Notes under the pieces: generated by a model
What the model was told of the DNA's origin: nothing
Databases searched by the model: none
The model's input: the letters and a program-made list of their open reading frames with translations, nothing else
NCBI GenBank assembly: GCA_016182905.1
Contig: JACPFR010000010.1
Location: forward strand, 1 to 64,000
Reading direction: 5' to 3'
Length of the DNA: 64,000 nucleotides
DNA from: Elusimicrobiota bacterium
Lineage (GTDB): Bacteria; Elusimicrobiota; Elusimicrobia; UBA1565; UBA9628
Part shown: piece after piece, positions 8,254-17,316 of the stretch
How the letters are laid out: each line of letters begins with the position of its first letter
Numbering within the stretch: position 1 is the first letter of the stretch
Translations under genes and position numbers: made by a program

Positions 8254-11200
8254 ATGGAGAAGCCGAAAAAACCGGCCGACGAAGCCCGGCGCCTCGAGGC
8301 GCTGCGCGGGCTGAAGATCCTCGACACGGCCCCCGAGGAGCGCTTCGACCGGCTCACGCGCCTGGCGCAGAGCCTCCTGGGCGCGCCCACGGCTTTCGTC
8401 AGCCTCGTCGACGCCGAGCGCGTGTGGTTCAAGTCCCGCCAGGGGCTCGACGCGAGGGAGACTCCGCGCGACCTCTCCTTCTGCGGCCACGCCCTTCTCG
8501 GCCCGGAGCCGTTCGTCGTCCTTGACGCGGCGAAGGACCCGCGCTTCGCCGATAACCCGCTGGTCGTCTCCGCGCCGAACATCCGCTTCTACGCCGGCGC
8601 GCCCCTGCGGCTGTCGAGCGGCGAGACGATGGGCGCGCTGGGCGTCGTCGACCGCATCCCGCGCGCGCTCGACCCTCGCCGCATCCAGCTCCTGCGCGAC
8701 CTGGCCGTGCTGGCGGCGCGCGAGCTCGAGGGAGCGACGCTCGACGTCGCGCTGTCCTCGGTCCGGGAGCAGGAGGCGAAGTTCCAGGCTCTTTTCGACG
8801 AGACGACGGACCTGATCATGACCCTCGACGCCGACGGCCGCCTGGTCGACGCGAACAAGGCGCTGCTGGCGGCCCTGGGGCGCCGCCTCCCGGACGCGGC
8901 CAAGACGGCCGTCTCGGACCTGCTGGCGCCGGAGTCCCGCGAGCAGGGCGCCGCGGCCCTGTCGCGCGCGCTCAAGGGGGAGGAGCGGGGCGACATCGAC
9001 CTGGTGTTCCTGACGGGATCCGGGGAGCGCGTGCTCGCGCGCGGGCGCGCCTCGCCGCGCCGCGAGGGCGATCACGGCGGGCGCGCGCGGGTCGTCCTGC
9101 GCGACGTCACCGCCCGGACGCGCACGGACCGGCGCCTGGCCGCCGGGTTCGCGGCGACCAAGGCGCTCGCGGAGGCGGCGAACTGGCGCGCGGGGCTCGA
9201 GGGGGTCCTGCGCGGCGTCGGCGCGGCGATGGGCTGGTCCGCCGCGGGCGCCTGGGAGGTCGATCACGCCGCCGGCGAGCTCTACTGCGCCGACTTCTGG
9301 AGCGCCGGCGGCAAGAGCACCCTCTTCACCCGCCAGTCCCGCGAGCTCCGCCTCAAGAGCGGCGCGGGGCTGCCGGGCCGGGCCTGGCGCGACGCCAAGC
9401 CGGTCTGGATCCCCGACGTGCTGGCCGATCCCGACTTCCCCCGGGCGGAGGCGGCCGCGGCCGACGGCGTCAGGGCCGCCCTGGCCTTCCCCGTGACGCT
9501 CGACGGCAAGGTCGAGGGCGTCCTGGAGTTCTTCGACCCGGTCTCCGCCAAGCCCGACGCCGAGCTCCTGGACCTGTTCGTCTCCATCGGCAGCCAGCTC
9601 GGGGGCTTCCTCCGACGCCGCCGGGCCGACTCGGCCCTGCAGCGCTCGGCCAAGGAGACGCTCGACCTCAAGACCGCGCTCGATTCCTCCGCGATCGTGG
9701 CCGCGACCGACGCCGCCGGCCGCATCACCCGGGTCAACGACCTCCTCACCCGCGTCTCCGGCTACTCGCGCGAGGAGCTGATCGGCGTCACGCACAAGAT
9801 CCTGTCCTCGGGGAAGCACCCGGACGCGTTCTTCAAGCAGCTCTGGCAGACCATCGCGTCGGGCCGGACCTGGCGCGGGGAGATCTGCAACCTCGCCCGG
9901 AGCGGGGCGGCGTACTGGGTCGACACGACCATCACCCCGTTCATGGGCGAGGACGGAAAGCCGGTCCAATACGTCGCGATCAGCCACGACATCACCGAGC
10001 GCAAGCTGTCCGAGGCGCGCGCGGCGGAGGCGGGCGCGCGCCTGCAGGCCGTCCTCGACGGCGCCTCCCAGGTCGCGATCATCGCCGCCGATCCCGCCGG
10101 CCTCGTCACGGTGTTCAGCAAGGGCGCCGAGAACCTCCTCGGCTACGCCGCGGCGGATATTCTGGGCAAGCCGCCCTCGCTCCTCTTCCCGGAAGGCCAG
10201 GACTTCGACTCCCTGGTCGAGCCCGCCCGCCTCGGCGGCTCCGACTCGAGGGAGTGCTCCCTCCTGCGCAAGGACCGGTCCGCCCTGCCCGTCCGCCTGA
10301 CCGCGACCGCGCTGCGCGGCGCGAAGGGCGGGATCGACGGCTTCCTCGTCCTCGCCGTGGACAACACCCAGTCCCAGCTGGCCCGCGCGGAGGTCTCCAA
10401 GGCTCGCGACACCGTCCTCGACCTGGCCAACGCCAAGTCCCTGTTCCTCTCGAGCATCGGCCGCGAGGTGCGCGCGCCGGTGAACGCGGTCCTCGGCATG
10501 GCCGGCCGGCTCCTGGAGGCGAGCCTGGCTCCCCCGGAGCGCGAGCTCGCCGAAGGCATCCGCGACGCCGGCGGAGCCCTGCTGGCGACCCTCGGGGACA
10601 TCCTGGATTTCTCTCAGCTCGAGGCGGGCGCAATGCCCCTCGAGGAGGAGGAGTTCGATCCCCGGCTCATCGTCGAGGACGTCGCCCTGCTGTTCGCCGC
10701 GCAGGCGCGGGAGAAGGGCCTCGAGCTCCTGGTGTTCGTGGACGAGGCCGTGCCGCGGCGCCTGCGCGGAGATTCGGGCCGCCTCCGCCAGATCCTCGCC
10801 GGCTTCGCCGGCAACGCGGTCAAGTTCACCGAGTCGGGCGAGGTCGTCCTCGGCGCGCGCCGGGTCGCGGAGGAGGGAGGCGGGGTCCGCCTGCGTTTCG
10901 AGGTCCAGGACACCGGCCCCGGCATCGAGCCCGCCGCGCAGGCCAAGCTGTTCGCCGCGTTCAGCCGGGCCGAAGCGCCCGCCGGGCGCCGGCACGGCGG
11001 CGCCGGGCTCGAGCTGGCGATCGCGAGGAAGCTCGCCGAGATGATGAAGGGCTCGGTCGGGGTCGTCAGCGCCCCCGGCAAGGGCTCGAACTTCTGGTTC
11101 GAGGCCGTCCTGCCGAAGGGCGACGCCGCCGCGCCGGCGGAGGTCCCGGAGCTGGCGGGGGTGCGGGTGCTCATCGTCGACGGCGGAGAGACCAGCCGGC

Positions 11201-12285
11201 GCGTCACGGCGCACCTGGCGGCCTCCTGGCGCATGCGTCCCGACGCCGTCTCCGACGGGGCGGCCGCGCTCGCGGCGCTGCGCTCCGCCGAGGCGCGGGG
11301 CGACCCGTACATCCTCGCGCTCATCGACCGGCGGCTGTCCGGCCAGGACGGCGAGCAGCTGGCTCAGGAGATCAAGGGCGACCCGGCCCTGGTCGCCGTG
11401 CGGATGATCCTGCTCGGCCCCGGCGAGCCGTCCTCCCTGGGCTTGGACGGGGCGGTGCCCAAGCCGGTGTTCAAGGCGGCGCTCCTGGACGCCGTCCGCG
11501 GCGCCCTCGGCGTCAAGCCTTCCGCGGAGGAGCTCGCCCGGCGCGCGCTCAAGGTCGAGCCCCTCGCCTCCTGGAAGAGCCTGCGCATCCTCGTCGCCGA
11601 GGACAACCCCGTCAACCGGAAGGTGACCCTCCTCCAGCTCCGGTCCATGGGCTGCGCGGCCGACGCCGCGGCCGATGGGCGCGAGGCGGCCGCGGCCGCC
11701 GCCGCGACCCATTACGACCTGGTGCTGATGGACTGCCGGATGCCGGAGATGGACGGCTTCGAGGCGACGGCCGCCATCCGCGCCCGGCCGGGCGTGGAGG
11801 GCCGCAGGACCGCGATCATCGCCATGACCGCCGACGCCCTCGGCGGAGACCGCGAGCGCTGCCTGGCCGCGGGGATGGACGACTGCGTGGGCAAGCCCGT
11901 CCTCGCCGACGACCTGGCCGCGGCGCTCGGCCGCTGGTTCGGCTCGGTCGACCCGGCCGCGCTCAAGGGCCTCCTCGCCCTGGGCGACGAGACGGCGGTC
12001 CGGGACATCATCGAGGGCTTCGCCAAGGACGCGCAGACGCGCCTCGACGGCCTGCGCGCCGCCGCGGCGGGCGGCGACGCGTCCGCGCTCGAGCCGTTGG
12101 CCGCGGCGCTCAAGGGGGGAGCCGGGACGATCGGCGCGAAGGGCGTCGCGCGCCTGGCCGCGCGGCTCGAGGCGCTGGGGCGGGACAAGCGGCTCGAGGA
12201 GGCGGCCGGGCTCGTCGAGTCCCTGGCGAGCGAGCTCGCCGAGGCCGTCAAGCTCCTGCGCGCGGGGGCCCTGAGGAAGGGCTAG
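8254..12285 (+). CDS. Giant GAF/PAS hybrid kinase lacking both phospho-histidines
   Basis: The 1343-residue soluble protein has, in order: GAF (about 10-160), PAS (180-290), GAF (about 300-455), two PAS domains (470-590 and 595-715), a HisKA-like helix pair, HATPase (about 850-960), receiver 1 (Asp 1025), receiver 2 (Asp 1160) and a C-terminal Hpt-like bundle. Two key residues are missing. The HisKA box reads SSIGREVRAPVNAVLGM, with Arg 737 where the phospho-His should be, and the Hpt box reads LAAALKGGAGTIGA, with Ala 1284 in place of His. Receiver 1 has DG rather than DD in its acidic pocket; receiver 2 looks intact. The protein therefore resembles a BarA/EvgS-type relay that can no longer autophosphorylate or act as a His relay. 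A TACTCT box lies 11 bases before ATG. Confidence 0.88.
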   Translation: MEKPKKPADEARRLEALRGLKILDTAPEERFDRLTRLAQSLLGAPTAFVSLVDAERVWFKSRQGLDARETPRDLSFCGHALLGPEPFVVLDAAKDPRFADNPLVVSAPNIRFYAGAPLRLSSGETMGALGVVDRIPRALDPRRIQLLRDLAVLAARELEGATLDVALSSVREQEAKFQALFDETTDLIMTLDADGRLVDANKALLAALGRRLPDAAKTAVSDLLAPESREQGAAALSRALKGEERGDIDLVFLTGSGERVLARGRASPRREGDHGGRARVVLRDVTARTRTDRRLAAGFAATKALAEAANWRAGLEGVLRGVGAAMGWSAAGAWEVDHAAGELYCADFWSAGGKSTLFTRQSRELRLKSGAGLPGRAWRDAKPVWIPDVLADPDFPRAEAAAADGVRAALAFPVTLDGKVEGVLEFFDPVSAKPDAELLDLFVSIGSQLGGFLRRRRADSALQRSAKETLDLKTALDSSAIVAATDAAGRITRVNDLLTRVSGYSREELIGVTHKILSSGKHPDAFFKQLWQTIASGRTWRGEICNLARSGAAYWVDTTITPFMGEDGKPVQYVAISHDITERKLSEARAAEAGARLQAVLDGASQVAIIAADPAGLVTVFSKGAENLLGYAAADILGKPPSLLFPEGQDFDSLVEPARLGGSDSRECSLLRKDRSALPVRLTATALRGAKGGIDGFLVLAVDNTQSQLARAEVSKARDTVLDLANAKSLFLSSIGREVRAPVNAVLGMAGRLLEASLAPPERELAEGIRDAGGALLATLGDILDFSQLEAGAMPLEEEEFDPRLIVEDVALLFAAQAREKGLELLVFVDEAVPRRLRGDSGRLRQILAGFAGNAVKFTESGEVVLGARRVAEEGGGVRLRFEVQDTGPGIEPAAQAKLFAAFSRAEAPAGRRHGGAGLELAIARKLAEMMKGSVGVVSAPGKGSNFWFEAVLPKGDAAAPAEVPELAGVRVLIVDGGETSRRVTAHLAASWRMRPDAVSDGAAALAALRSAEARGDPYILALIDRRLSGQDGEQLAQEIKGDPALVAVRMILLGPGEPSSLGLDGAVPKPVFKAALLDAVRGALGVKPSAEELARRALKVEPLASWKSLRILVAEDNPVNRKVTLLQLRSMGCAADAAADGREAAAAAAATHYDLVLMDCRMPEMDGFEATAAIRARPGVEGRRTAIIAMTADALGGDRERCLAAGMDDCVGKPVLADDLAAALGRWFGSVDPAALKGLLALGDETAVRDIIEGFAKDAQTRLDGLRAAAAGGDASALEPLAAALKGGAGTIGAKGVARLAARLEALGRDKRLEEAAGLVESLASELAEAVKLLRAGALRKG

Positions 12286-12309
12286 CGCGGAATTGTTAAC
12301 ATCACGGGC

Positions 12310-13092
12310 ATGATCATCCCGGTCTTCTTCGTCGCGCATTGGTTCTCGGCGCTGTTCTCCCAGACCTTCTTCGTCCACCGCTACGGCGCGCACCGCATGT
12401 TCGTGATGAGCCGCGGGTGGGAGAACTTCTTCCACCTCTTCGCCTACCTCTCCCAGGGCTTCTCCTGCCTGAACCCGCGCGCCTACGCGCTGCTGCACCG
12501 GATGCATCACGCCTACAGCGACACGGCCAAGGACCCGCATTCCCCGGCGTTCTTCCCGAACGCCGCGGCGATGATGCTGGCGACCTTCCACCGCTTCAGC
12601 GCCATCGGGCACGGGCGCGAGGCCGTCGAGCGGCGCTTCGAGGGCGGCTATCCCAGCTGGCCCCTGCTCGAGAAGATAGGCGACCATTGGCTCTCGATGT
12701 CCTTCTGGGCGGTCTTCTACGCCGGCGTCTATTACTTCTTCGCCACGGCCTGGTGGATGTGGCTGCTGCTCCCCGCGCATTACCTGATGGGGCCGATCCA
12801 CGGCGCGATCGTGAACTGGTGCGGCCACCGCTACGGCTACCGCAACTTCGACACGAACGACCGGTCGCGCAACACCCTCGTCTTCGACTTCCTCGCGATG
12901 GGCGAGCTGTTCCAGAACAACCACCATCGCCAGTGCACGCGCGCCAACTTCGCCGTGCGCTGGTTCGAGTTCGACCCGTGCTGGGCGATCATCCGCGCGC
13001 TGGCGGCCGTCGGCGCGGTGCGCCTGCTCCGCCCTCTCGAGGTGGACGACCGCCTGCCCGCGGCCGAGCAGCCGTGGGGCGTCCCCGTCTAG
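12310..13092 (+). CDS. Acyl-CoA/acyl-lipid delta-9-type fatty acid desaturase
   Basis: A 260-residue membrane desaturase. The three histidine boxes of the di-iron centre are visible: HRYGAH (about 23-28), HRMHH (about 64-68) and QNNHHR (about 205). An extra conserved HGAIVNWCGH segment is typical of the stearoyl-CoA desaturase branch. It inserts a double bond into saturated acyl chains in the cytoplasmic membrane, probably to adjust fluidity. At 260 residues it is slightly short for the family. The start follows TAACAT (12297-12302) by seven bases. No partner ferredoxin or reductase is adjacent. Confidence 0.9.
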   Translation: MIIPVFFVAHWFSALFSQTFFVHRYGAHRMFVMSRGWENFFHLFAYLSQGFSCLNPRAYALLHRMHHAYSDTAKDPHSPAFFPNAAAMMLATFHRFSAIGHGREAVERRFEGGYPSWPLLEKIGDHWLSMSFWAVFYAGVYYFFATAWWMWLLLPAHYLMGPIHGAIVNWCGHRYGYRNFDTNDRSRNTLVFDFLAMGELFQNNHHRQCTRANFAVRWFEFDPCWAIIRALAAVGAVRLLRPLEVDDRLPAAEQPWGVPV

Positions 13093-13163
13093 GCCTTTAG
13101 GCCCATAAGGGCCCGCGCCCTAGGGCCCTGACGGCCTGGGCCTGACGGGGCTATTCTTGGAGC
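13093..13163 (+). promoter_or_regulatory. GGCC-palindrome-rich promoter region of the secreted protein gene
   Basis: This short gap is packed with overlapping AGGCC / GGGCCC palindromes, including CCCTAGGGCCC. At its end a promoter can be read: CTGACG (13128-13133), 18 bases, TATTCT (13152-13157), then six bases to ATG 13164. A similar CCTAGGGCCC block occurs upstream of the TolC-like gene near 62583. A shared regulator is possible. Confidence 0.45.
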
Positions 13164-15242
13164 ATGGCGAGATCCGGACGACGCAAAGCCTCGATGCTCA
13201 GGCTCCTGATCTCGTTGGCGGTCTTCGCGTCGGGCGCGCTCCCTCCGTCCGCCGCCGCCCAGGTCGCCCTCGTCGCGGTCCGGCCCCCGCTCCCGCCCGC
13301 CGCCCTGCCGCCGCTGGCCCAGCTCGAGGCGTTCGGCCGCGAGCTCCAGCGGCATCTCGAGGGCCGCGCTCCGGCCCGCCTCGACGCCGTCGCCGAGGGC
13401 CTGCGGAAGATCGAGGGCCGCCTCGCCGCCGGCGCCGTGGAGGAGCCCGGCCGGGTCCGCGCCGAGATCGACCGCGTCCGCGTCCTCCTCGGCCGCGTCT
13501 TGGGCCGGCCGCAAGCCTCCGGCCCCGCAGCCGTCCGCGCGAGCGCGCCGCGCGACGCGGCCGTTCTGCGCGGCTTCGCCGCCGTCCCGAACGCCTCGGC
13601 TCGTTTCTTCGACGGCTCCCGCGACGCGGGCGCCTCCGCCGTCCTCGCCGCGCCGTCCTACGCGGCGTCCGTCGCCCCGAAGGCGGCCGGCCGCCCGCGC
13701 CTGCCCTCCGGCTACGGCTCCGACCTGCACATCTTCGTGCCCGCGCCCTACGCCGGCGCCGCGGCCGCCATCGCGCCCCGCGCGGAGGAGCCCAAGACCT
13801 CTGTCGTCCTCCTCTCCAAGCGCCTCGCCCGCGTCGCCGACGCCTCGGGCAAGGTCGTCGGCTACGAGACGGCCGTGGCCGACCTCCTCCGCGTCCCCGA
13901 CGCCGGGGCCCGAACCGCGCTCGCCCGCGACATCGCCCGCGAGCTCCTGGCCGCCCTGCGCAAGCCCGACGTGGACGGCGCCTCCTCCCGCCAGCTCGGC
14001 GCCTTCCTGCGCGACATCGCCGAGTACCGCCCGGAGAACGCGGTCGGCGTCCGCCTCAGCGCCGACGGCGCCAACCACTTCCGCCTCATCTTCGAGCGGG
14101 CCGACAAGAGCCGCCGCGTCCTCCTGGGCCAGTTCCTGCCCGGCGCCTCCCGCGACGGCAAGCCCGCGCGCATGTCCTTCATCGTCATGGGCGCCATCGA
14201 GGTCGACGCCGCCGGGACGCCGGCGCAGAAGAACCCCGGCTACTGGCGCGAGTACGCCGACGACGGCCGGCGGCTCGAGTGGAGCACGTCCGTCGAGTCC
14301 TCGGAGAAGGGCTGGGGCCCATGGAAGCACGCGGACGAGCTCTCGTCCTCCTGGCTGACGGAGAGCGCCTGGGGCGAGGGCGGCTGGACCGTCGAAGGGA
14401 AGGAGAAGATCAAGACCGCCCGGACCAAAGAAGGCGCGTCCTGGTTCGGCCGGACCGGCGAGAGGATCATGAAGGCCCCGGTCGTCGGCCCGACGCTCAA
14501 GTTCTGCGACCAGGTCGCGGCCAGCCTCTACACCGGCCTCGTCGGCGCGCCCCAGATCCTCCTCGCCGACCTCGCCAAGTCCGACATGTACAGCCTCGAG
14601 GCGGGCGGCTCCTACGCGAAGAACCCGCTCGTGAACCTGGCCGCCGACGACCGGCGCCACCTCGACCGGCTGACGCCCGGCGCGCGCCGGACCTTGTGCG
14701 GGAAGGTGGATTCGGAGCGCCGCCGCGCCCTCGACGCGAGCCTCGTCCCGCTCGCGCCGGAGCTGCGCTGGCAGGCGCTCTCCGCGCCGGTGAGCGCCAA
14801 GGAGGCGGTCTCCACCCTGCGCGATAACTACGGCGCGAGCACCTACGGCAAGCGCATGCTCGCGGCCTCCACCGACCTCGACGGCTGGCGCTCGGCGGGG
14901 ATGAAGGCCGGCGGCGTCGCCGCCGGGGTCTTCGAGAACGTGGCCGAGGGCGTGATGAGCCCGGTCCTGTGGGTCACGCTCGGCGCCGGCGAGGCCGTGA
15001 CGGCGCTCAAGGGCGCCGAGGCCGTCGCCTCCGGCGCGATCGGCGCCAAGGCGGCGCTCACCGCCGTGCGCGCCGTCCACGTCGGGGCGACCGCCGCGTG
15101 GTGGACGCCGTGGCTGCTCAGCGGCACCGACAACCTGGGCCGCCTGGTCCAGCTCACCTCGGAGGGGAAGTTCGACAAGGAGTACTACGACAAGCTCGGC
15201 GCCGCCGGCGCCGACTTCCTCTACATGTTCGTGATCCCGTAA
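13164..15242 (+). CDS. Large secreted hypothetical protein
   Basis: A 692-residue protein with an N-terminal signal peptide (basic start, hydrophobic LRLLISLAVFASGAL, cleavage near AAAQ) followed by a Pro/Ala-rich leader with repeated LPP/ALPP. A hydrophobic C-terminal region (about 580-670: VAAGVFENVAEGV, VLWVTLGAGEAV and a Trp-rich stretch) could insert in a membrane. The central part (about 200-450) is a soluble domain with no family I recognise. The leader style recurs in the proteins at 42549 and 47278. The start is fixed by TATTCT six bases upstream. Function unknown; likely envelope. Confidence 0.7.
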   Translation: MARSGRRKASMLRLLISLAVFASGALPPSAAAQVALVAVRPPLPPAALPPLAQLEAFGRELQRHLEGRAPARLDAVAEGLRKIEGRLAAGAVEEPGRVRAEIDRVRVLLGRVLGRPQASGPAAVRASAPRDAAVLRGFAAVPNASARFFDGSRDAGASAVLAAPSYAASVAPKAAGRPRLPSGYGSDLHIFVPAPYAGAAAAIAPRAEEPKTSVVLLSKRLARVADASGKVVGYETAVADLLRVPDAGARTALARDIARELLAALRKPDVDGASSRQLGAFLRDIAEYRPENAVGVRLSADGANHFRLIFERADKSRRVLLGQFLPGASRDGKPARMSFIVMGAIEVDAAGTPAQKNPGYWREYADDGRRLEWSTSVESSEKGWGPWKHADELSSSWLTESAWGEGGWTVEGKEKIKTARTKEGASWFGRTGERIMKAPVVGPTLKFCDQVAASLYTGLVGAPQILLADLAKSDMYSLEAGGSYAKNPLVNLAADDRRHLDRLTPGARRTLCGKVDSERRRALDASLVPLAPELRWQALSAPVSAKEAVSTLRDNYGASTYGKRMLAASTDLDGWRSAGMKAGGVAAGVFENVAEGVMSPVLWVTLGAGEAVTALKGAEAVASGAIGAKAALTAVRAVHVGATAAWWTPWLLSGTDNLGRLVQLTSEGKFDKEYYDKLGAAGADFLYMFVIP

Positions 15243-15253
15243 ACGGACGGATC

Positions 15254-15359
15254 AACCACCAAGACACAAAGACACGAAGAACGGATATAGAGTCAACGGA
15301 TCCATCGGCCTTGCCGTTAACTCTCTTTCCGTTCTTCGTGTCTTTGTGACTTTGTGGTT
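15254..15359. repeat. Long inverted repeat (MITE-like hairpin) between convergent genes
   Basis: The two arms begin AACCACCAAGACACAAAG and end CTTTGTGACTTTGTGGTT and are nearly complementary for about 45 bases around a short loop at 15301-15315. The base composition (AC-rich on one strand, GT-rich on the other) differs from its surroundings. It sits between convergent stops and may terminate both transcripts. Similar ACACAAAGACACGAAG hairpins are, from memory, dispersed in some environmental genomes, which suggests a miniature mobile element. Confidence 0.65.
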
Positions 15360-15372
15360 CAGCCGTTTGTTC

Positions 15373-16038
15373 TTACTTCGTCGGGCCGTAGCCGTAGGTC
15401 GCGAACTTCTCGCGCACGCGCGCGATCTCCGGGTCGGAGAGCAGCCGAGGCTGGCCCATCTGCACCGCGCGCCAGTACATCATGGCCAAGGTCTCCGCCT
15501 CGACGGTCAGCGCCAGCGCGCGCGCGATGTCCGGCCCGAGCACGACCAGGCCGTGGCTGCCCATCAAAGCGGCGTTGCGGCCCTCGAGCGCCTTGAGCAG
15601 GTGGTTGGACAGCTCCTGGGTGCCGTAGGTGGCGTACTCCGAGCAGCGGATGTTCCCGCCGCCGAACAGGGCGATCATGTAGTGGAACGCGGGGATCTCC
15701 CGCCGCAAGCAAGCGAGGGTGGTGGAATAGCCGCTGTGGGTGTGGACGACCGCGCCGACCTCGGGACGGGAGCGGTAGATGTCGAGGTGGAAGCGCCACT
15801 CGCTCGAGGGCTCGCGGCGGCCGGCGTGCGAGCCGTCGAGGCGCATCAGCACCATGTCCTCGGGCTTCATCACGTCGTAGGGCATCGCGGTCGGCGTGAT
15901 GAGGAAGGCGTCCGAGCCGGGCCCCAGGCGGGCGCTGACGTTCCCCGAGGATCCCTGGTTGAGCCCGCGCCGTTCCAGGTCGCGGCAGGTCTCGATGATC
16001 TTGCGTCCGAGGGCGAGTTCCGGCTCCGTGAGGTCGAT
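15373..16038 (-). CDS. Class II aldolase/adducin-family sugar-phosphate aldolase, apparent AUC start
   Basis: A 221-residue class II aldolase-like enzyme. The N-terminal GSSGNVSAR loop, the zinc ligands in VVHTHSGYST and the later HGLVVLGPD are the family signature of L-fuculose-phosphate or L-ribulose-5-phosphate aldolases. No ATG, GTG or TTG exists in frame before residue 52 (position 15885), which would remove the substrate loop. Homology starts with DLTEPELALGRKIIETC, right after an ATC codon at 16038. TACAAT (16045-16050 on the minus strand) lies exactly six bases before this ATC, with TTGCCG 18 bases further up. The start is therefore taken as AUC; a sequencing change of ATG to ATC is the alternative. 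The substrate cannot be told. Confidence 0.8.
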   Translation of the reverse strand: MDLTEPELALGRKIIETCRDLERRGLNQGSSGNVSARLGPGSDAFLITPTAMPYDVMKPEDMVLMRLDGSHAGRREPSSEWRFHLDIYRSRPEVGAVVHTHSGYSTTLACLRREIPAFHYMIALFGGGNIRCSEYATYGTQELSNHLLKALEGRNAALMGSHGLVVLGPDIARALALTVEAETLAMMYWRAVQMGQPRLLSDPEIARVREKFATYGYGPTK

Positions 16039-16044
16039 GCTCAG

Positions 16045-16074
16045 ATTGTAGCTTGCCGGTCAGGCGAGCGGCAA
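16045..16074 (-). promoter_or_regulatory. Leaderless promoter of the aldolase gene
   Basis: On the minus strand, TTGCCG, 18 bases, TACAAT, then six bases to the predicted start codon. The spacing places the first transcribed base on the A of ATC at 16038. This is the evidence that decides the start. Confidence 0.6.
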
Positions 16075-16088
16075 GGTGAAGCGGAACC

Positions 16089-17315
16089 CTAGGCGCTCGG
16101 CGACTCGGGGGTCAGCTCGCCGGTGAGCACCGGCAAGGTCATCTTCAGGAACACGGTGTAGAGCAGCATCCCGAACGCCCAGATGCCGGCGCAGATCAGC
16201 CACTCGTTGAGGGTGGGGAAATACTCGACCATCTCCCCCAGGGGGCTGGGGACGAAGGCGGGGATGATCAGGCCCATGCCCTTCTCGATCCAGATGCCGA
16301 CGATGGCCAGCACGCAGGCGAGGTCGAGGTACTTGAGGCTGCGCGAGAGCGGGAGCACGAGCAGGACGAGGGCGATGAGGTCGAGCGCCATCGCCGTCCA
16401 GATCCAGGGCACCAGGCCGTGGTGGCCGTGCAGGCCGAAGAACAGGTACTTGGCCGAGGCCACGTGGGCCGAGTCGGTGTAGAACTCCTTGCACAGCTCG
16501 CAGATCAGCAGGAGGACGTTGATGATCATCGAGACCTGCACGATGCCGCGCAGCATCATCAGCGCCTTGTCGTCGATCCGGTATTTGGACACCCGGCGGA
16601 TGACCTGCAAGGTCAGGATCAGGAAGCCGGGGCCGGCGGTGAAGGCCGAGGCCAGGAAGCGCGGGGCGATGATGGCCGAGTTCCAGTACGGCCGCCCGCC
16701 CAGGCCCACGTACAGGAACGCGGTGACGGTGTGGATGCTGAAGGCCCAGACGATGGCGGTGAAGACGAAGGGGATGTACCACAGCGGCGCCGGCTTGCGC
16801 TTGCAGTAGACCATGTAGACGAGGTAGCCGCATATGTGAGCATTCAGGGCCAGGTAAATGTTGAGCACGATGACGTCCCAGCTCAGCATCGACATCGGCC
16901 AGTTGAACTTGCCGATGCCCGGGACCATGTGCCAGAAGCGGTCGGGACGGCCGAGGTCCACGGTCACGAAGAGCAGGCACATGATGATGACGGCCACGGC
17001 CAGCAGCTCCCCGAGGATCACGACGTCGTGAAGCGTTTCGTCTTTATAGATGTACACCGGCACGACGAGCATCACCGCCGCCGCCGCCATGCCCACGAGG
17101 AAGGTGAAGTTGGCGATGTACAGGCCCCAGGAGACCTGGTCGCTCATGCCCGTGATGGTCAGCCCGGCGACGAACTGCTTGCAGTAGGCGTTGAGCCCCA
17201 GCAGGGCGACGCCGGTCAGCGCCGTCATCCAAACGAAGTAGCGCCAATCCCCTCGGATGGTCTGCGCCGCGCAGCGCCGCACGAACACGAAGTACTCCTT
17301 TAGGGCTATGGGCAT
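16089..17315 (-). CDS. NrfD/PsrC-family integral membrane quinone-reacting subunit
   Basis: A 408-residue protein with about ten membrane helices, matching the NrfD/PsrC/DsrP group that exchanges electrons and protons with menaquinone. Visible landmarks are VDLGRPDRFWHM (about residue 120) and the later GIWIEKGMGLIIPAF helix near 340, conserved in this group. It is the last gene of a four-gene operon: its start lies one base from the upstream iron-sulfur gene stop, and the preceding genes encode that iron-sulfur protein and two multiheme cytochromes. It would pass electrons between the quinone pool and the periplasmic iron-sulfur and heme subunits. Confidence 0.9.
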   Translation of the reverse strand: MPIALKEYFVFVRRCAAQTIRGDWRYFVWMTALTGVALLGLNAYCKQFVAGLTITGMSDQVSWGLYIANFTFLVGMAAAAVMLVVPVYIYKDETLHDVVILGELLAVAVIIMCLLFVTVDLGRPDRFWHMVPGIGKFNWPMSMLSWDVIVLNIYLALNAHICGYLVYMVYCKRKPAPLWYIPFVFTAIVWAFSIHTVTAFLYVGLGGRPYWNSAIIAPRFLASAFTAGPGFLILTLQVIRRVSKYRIDDKALMMLRGIVQVSMIINVLLLICELCKEFYTDSAHVASAKYLFFGLHGHHGLVPWIWTAMALDLIALVLLVLPLSRSLKYLDLACVLAIVGIWIEKGMGLIIPAFVPSPLGEMVEYFPTLNEWLICAGIWAFGMLLYTVFLKMTLPVLTGELTPESPSA

Positions 17316-17316
17316 A

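Noticed and set aside
8231-8254. Calling the hybrid kinase at 8254 leaderless
   Set aside because: Its TACTCT box lies 11 bases before ATG, outside the 5-7 base rule, so it was left out of the count.
7849-12927. A 1692-codon minus-strand open frame opposite the hybrid kinase
   Set aside because: It is the antisense shadow of a GC-rich real gene: it is Arg/Gly/Ala/Glu-rich with no domain, and it crosses the desaturase and the gene at 7691.
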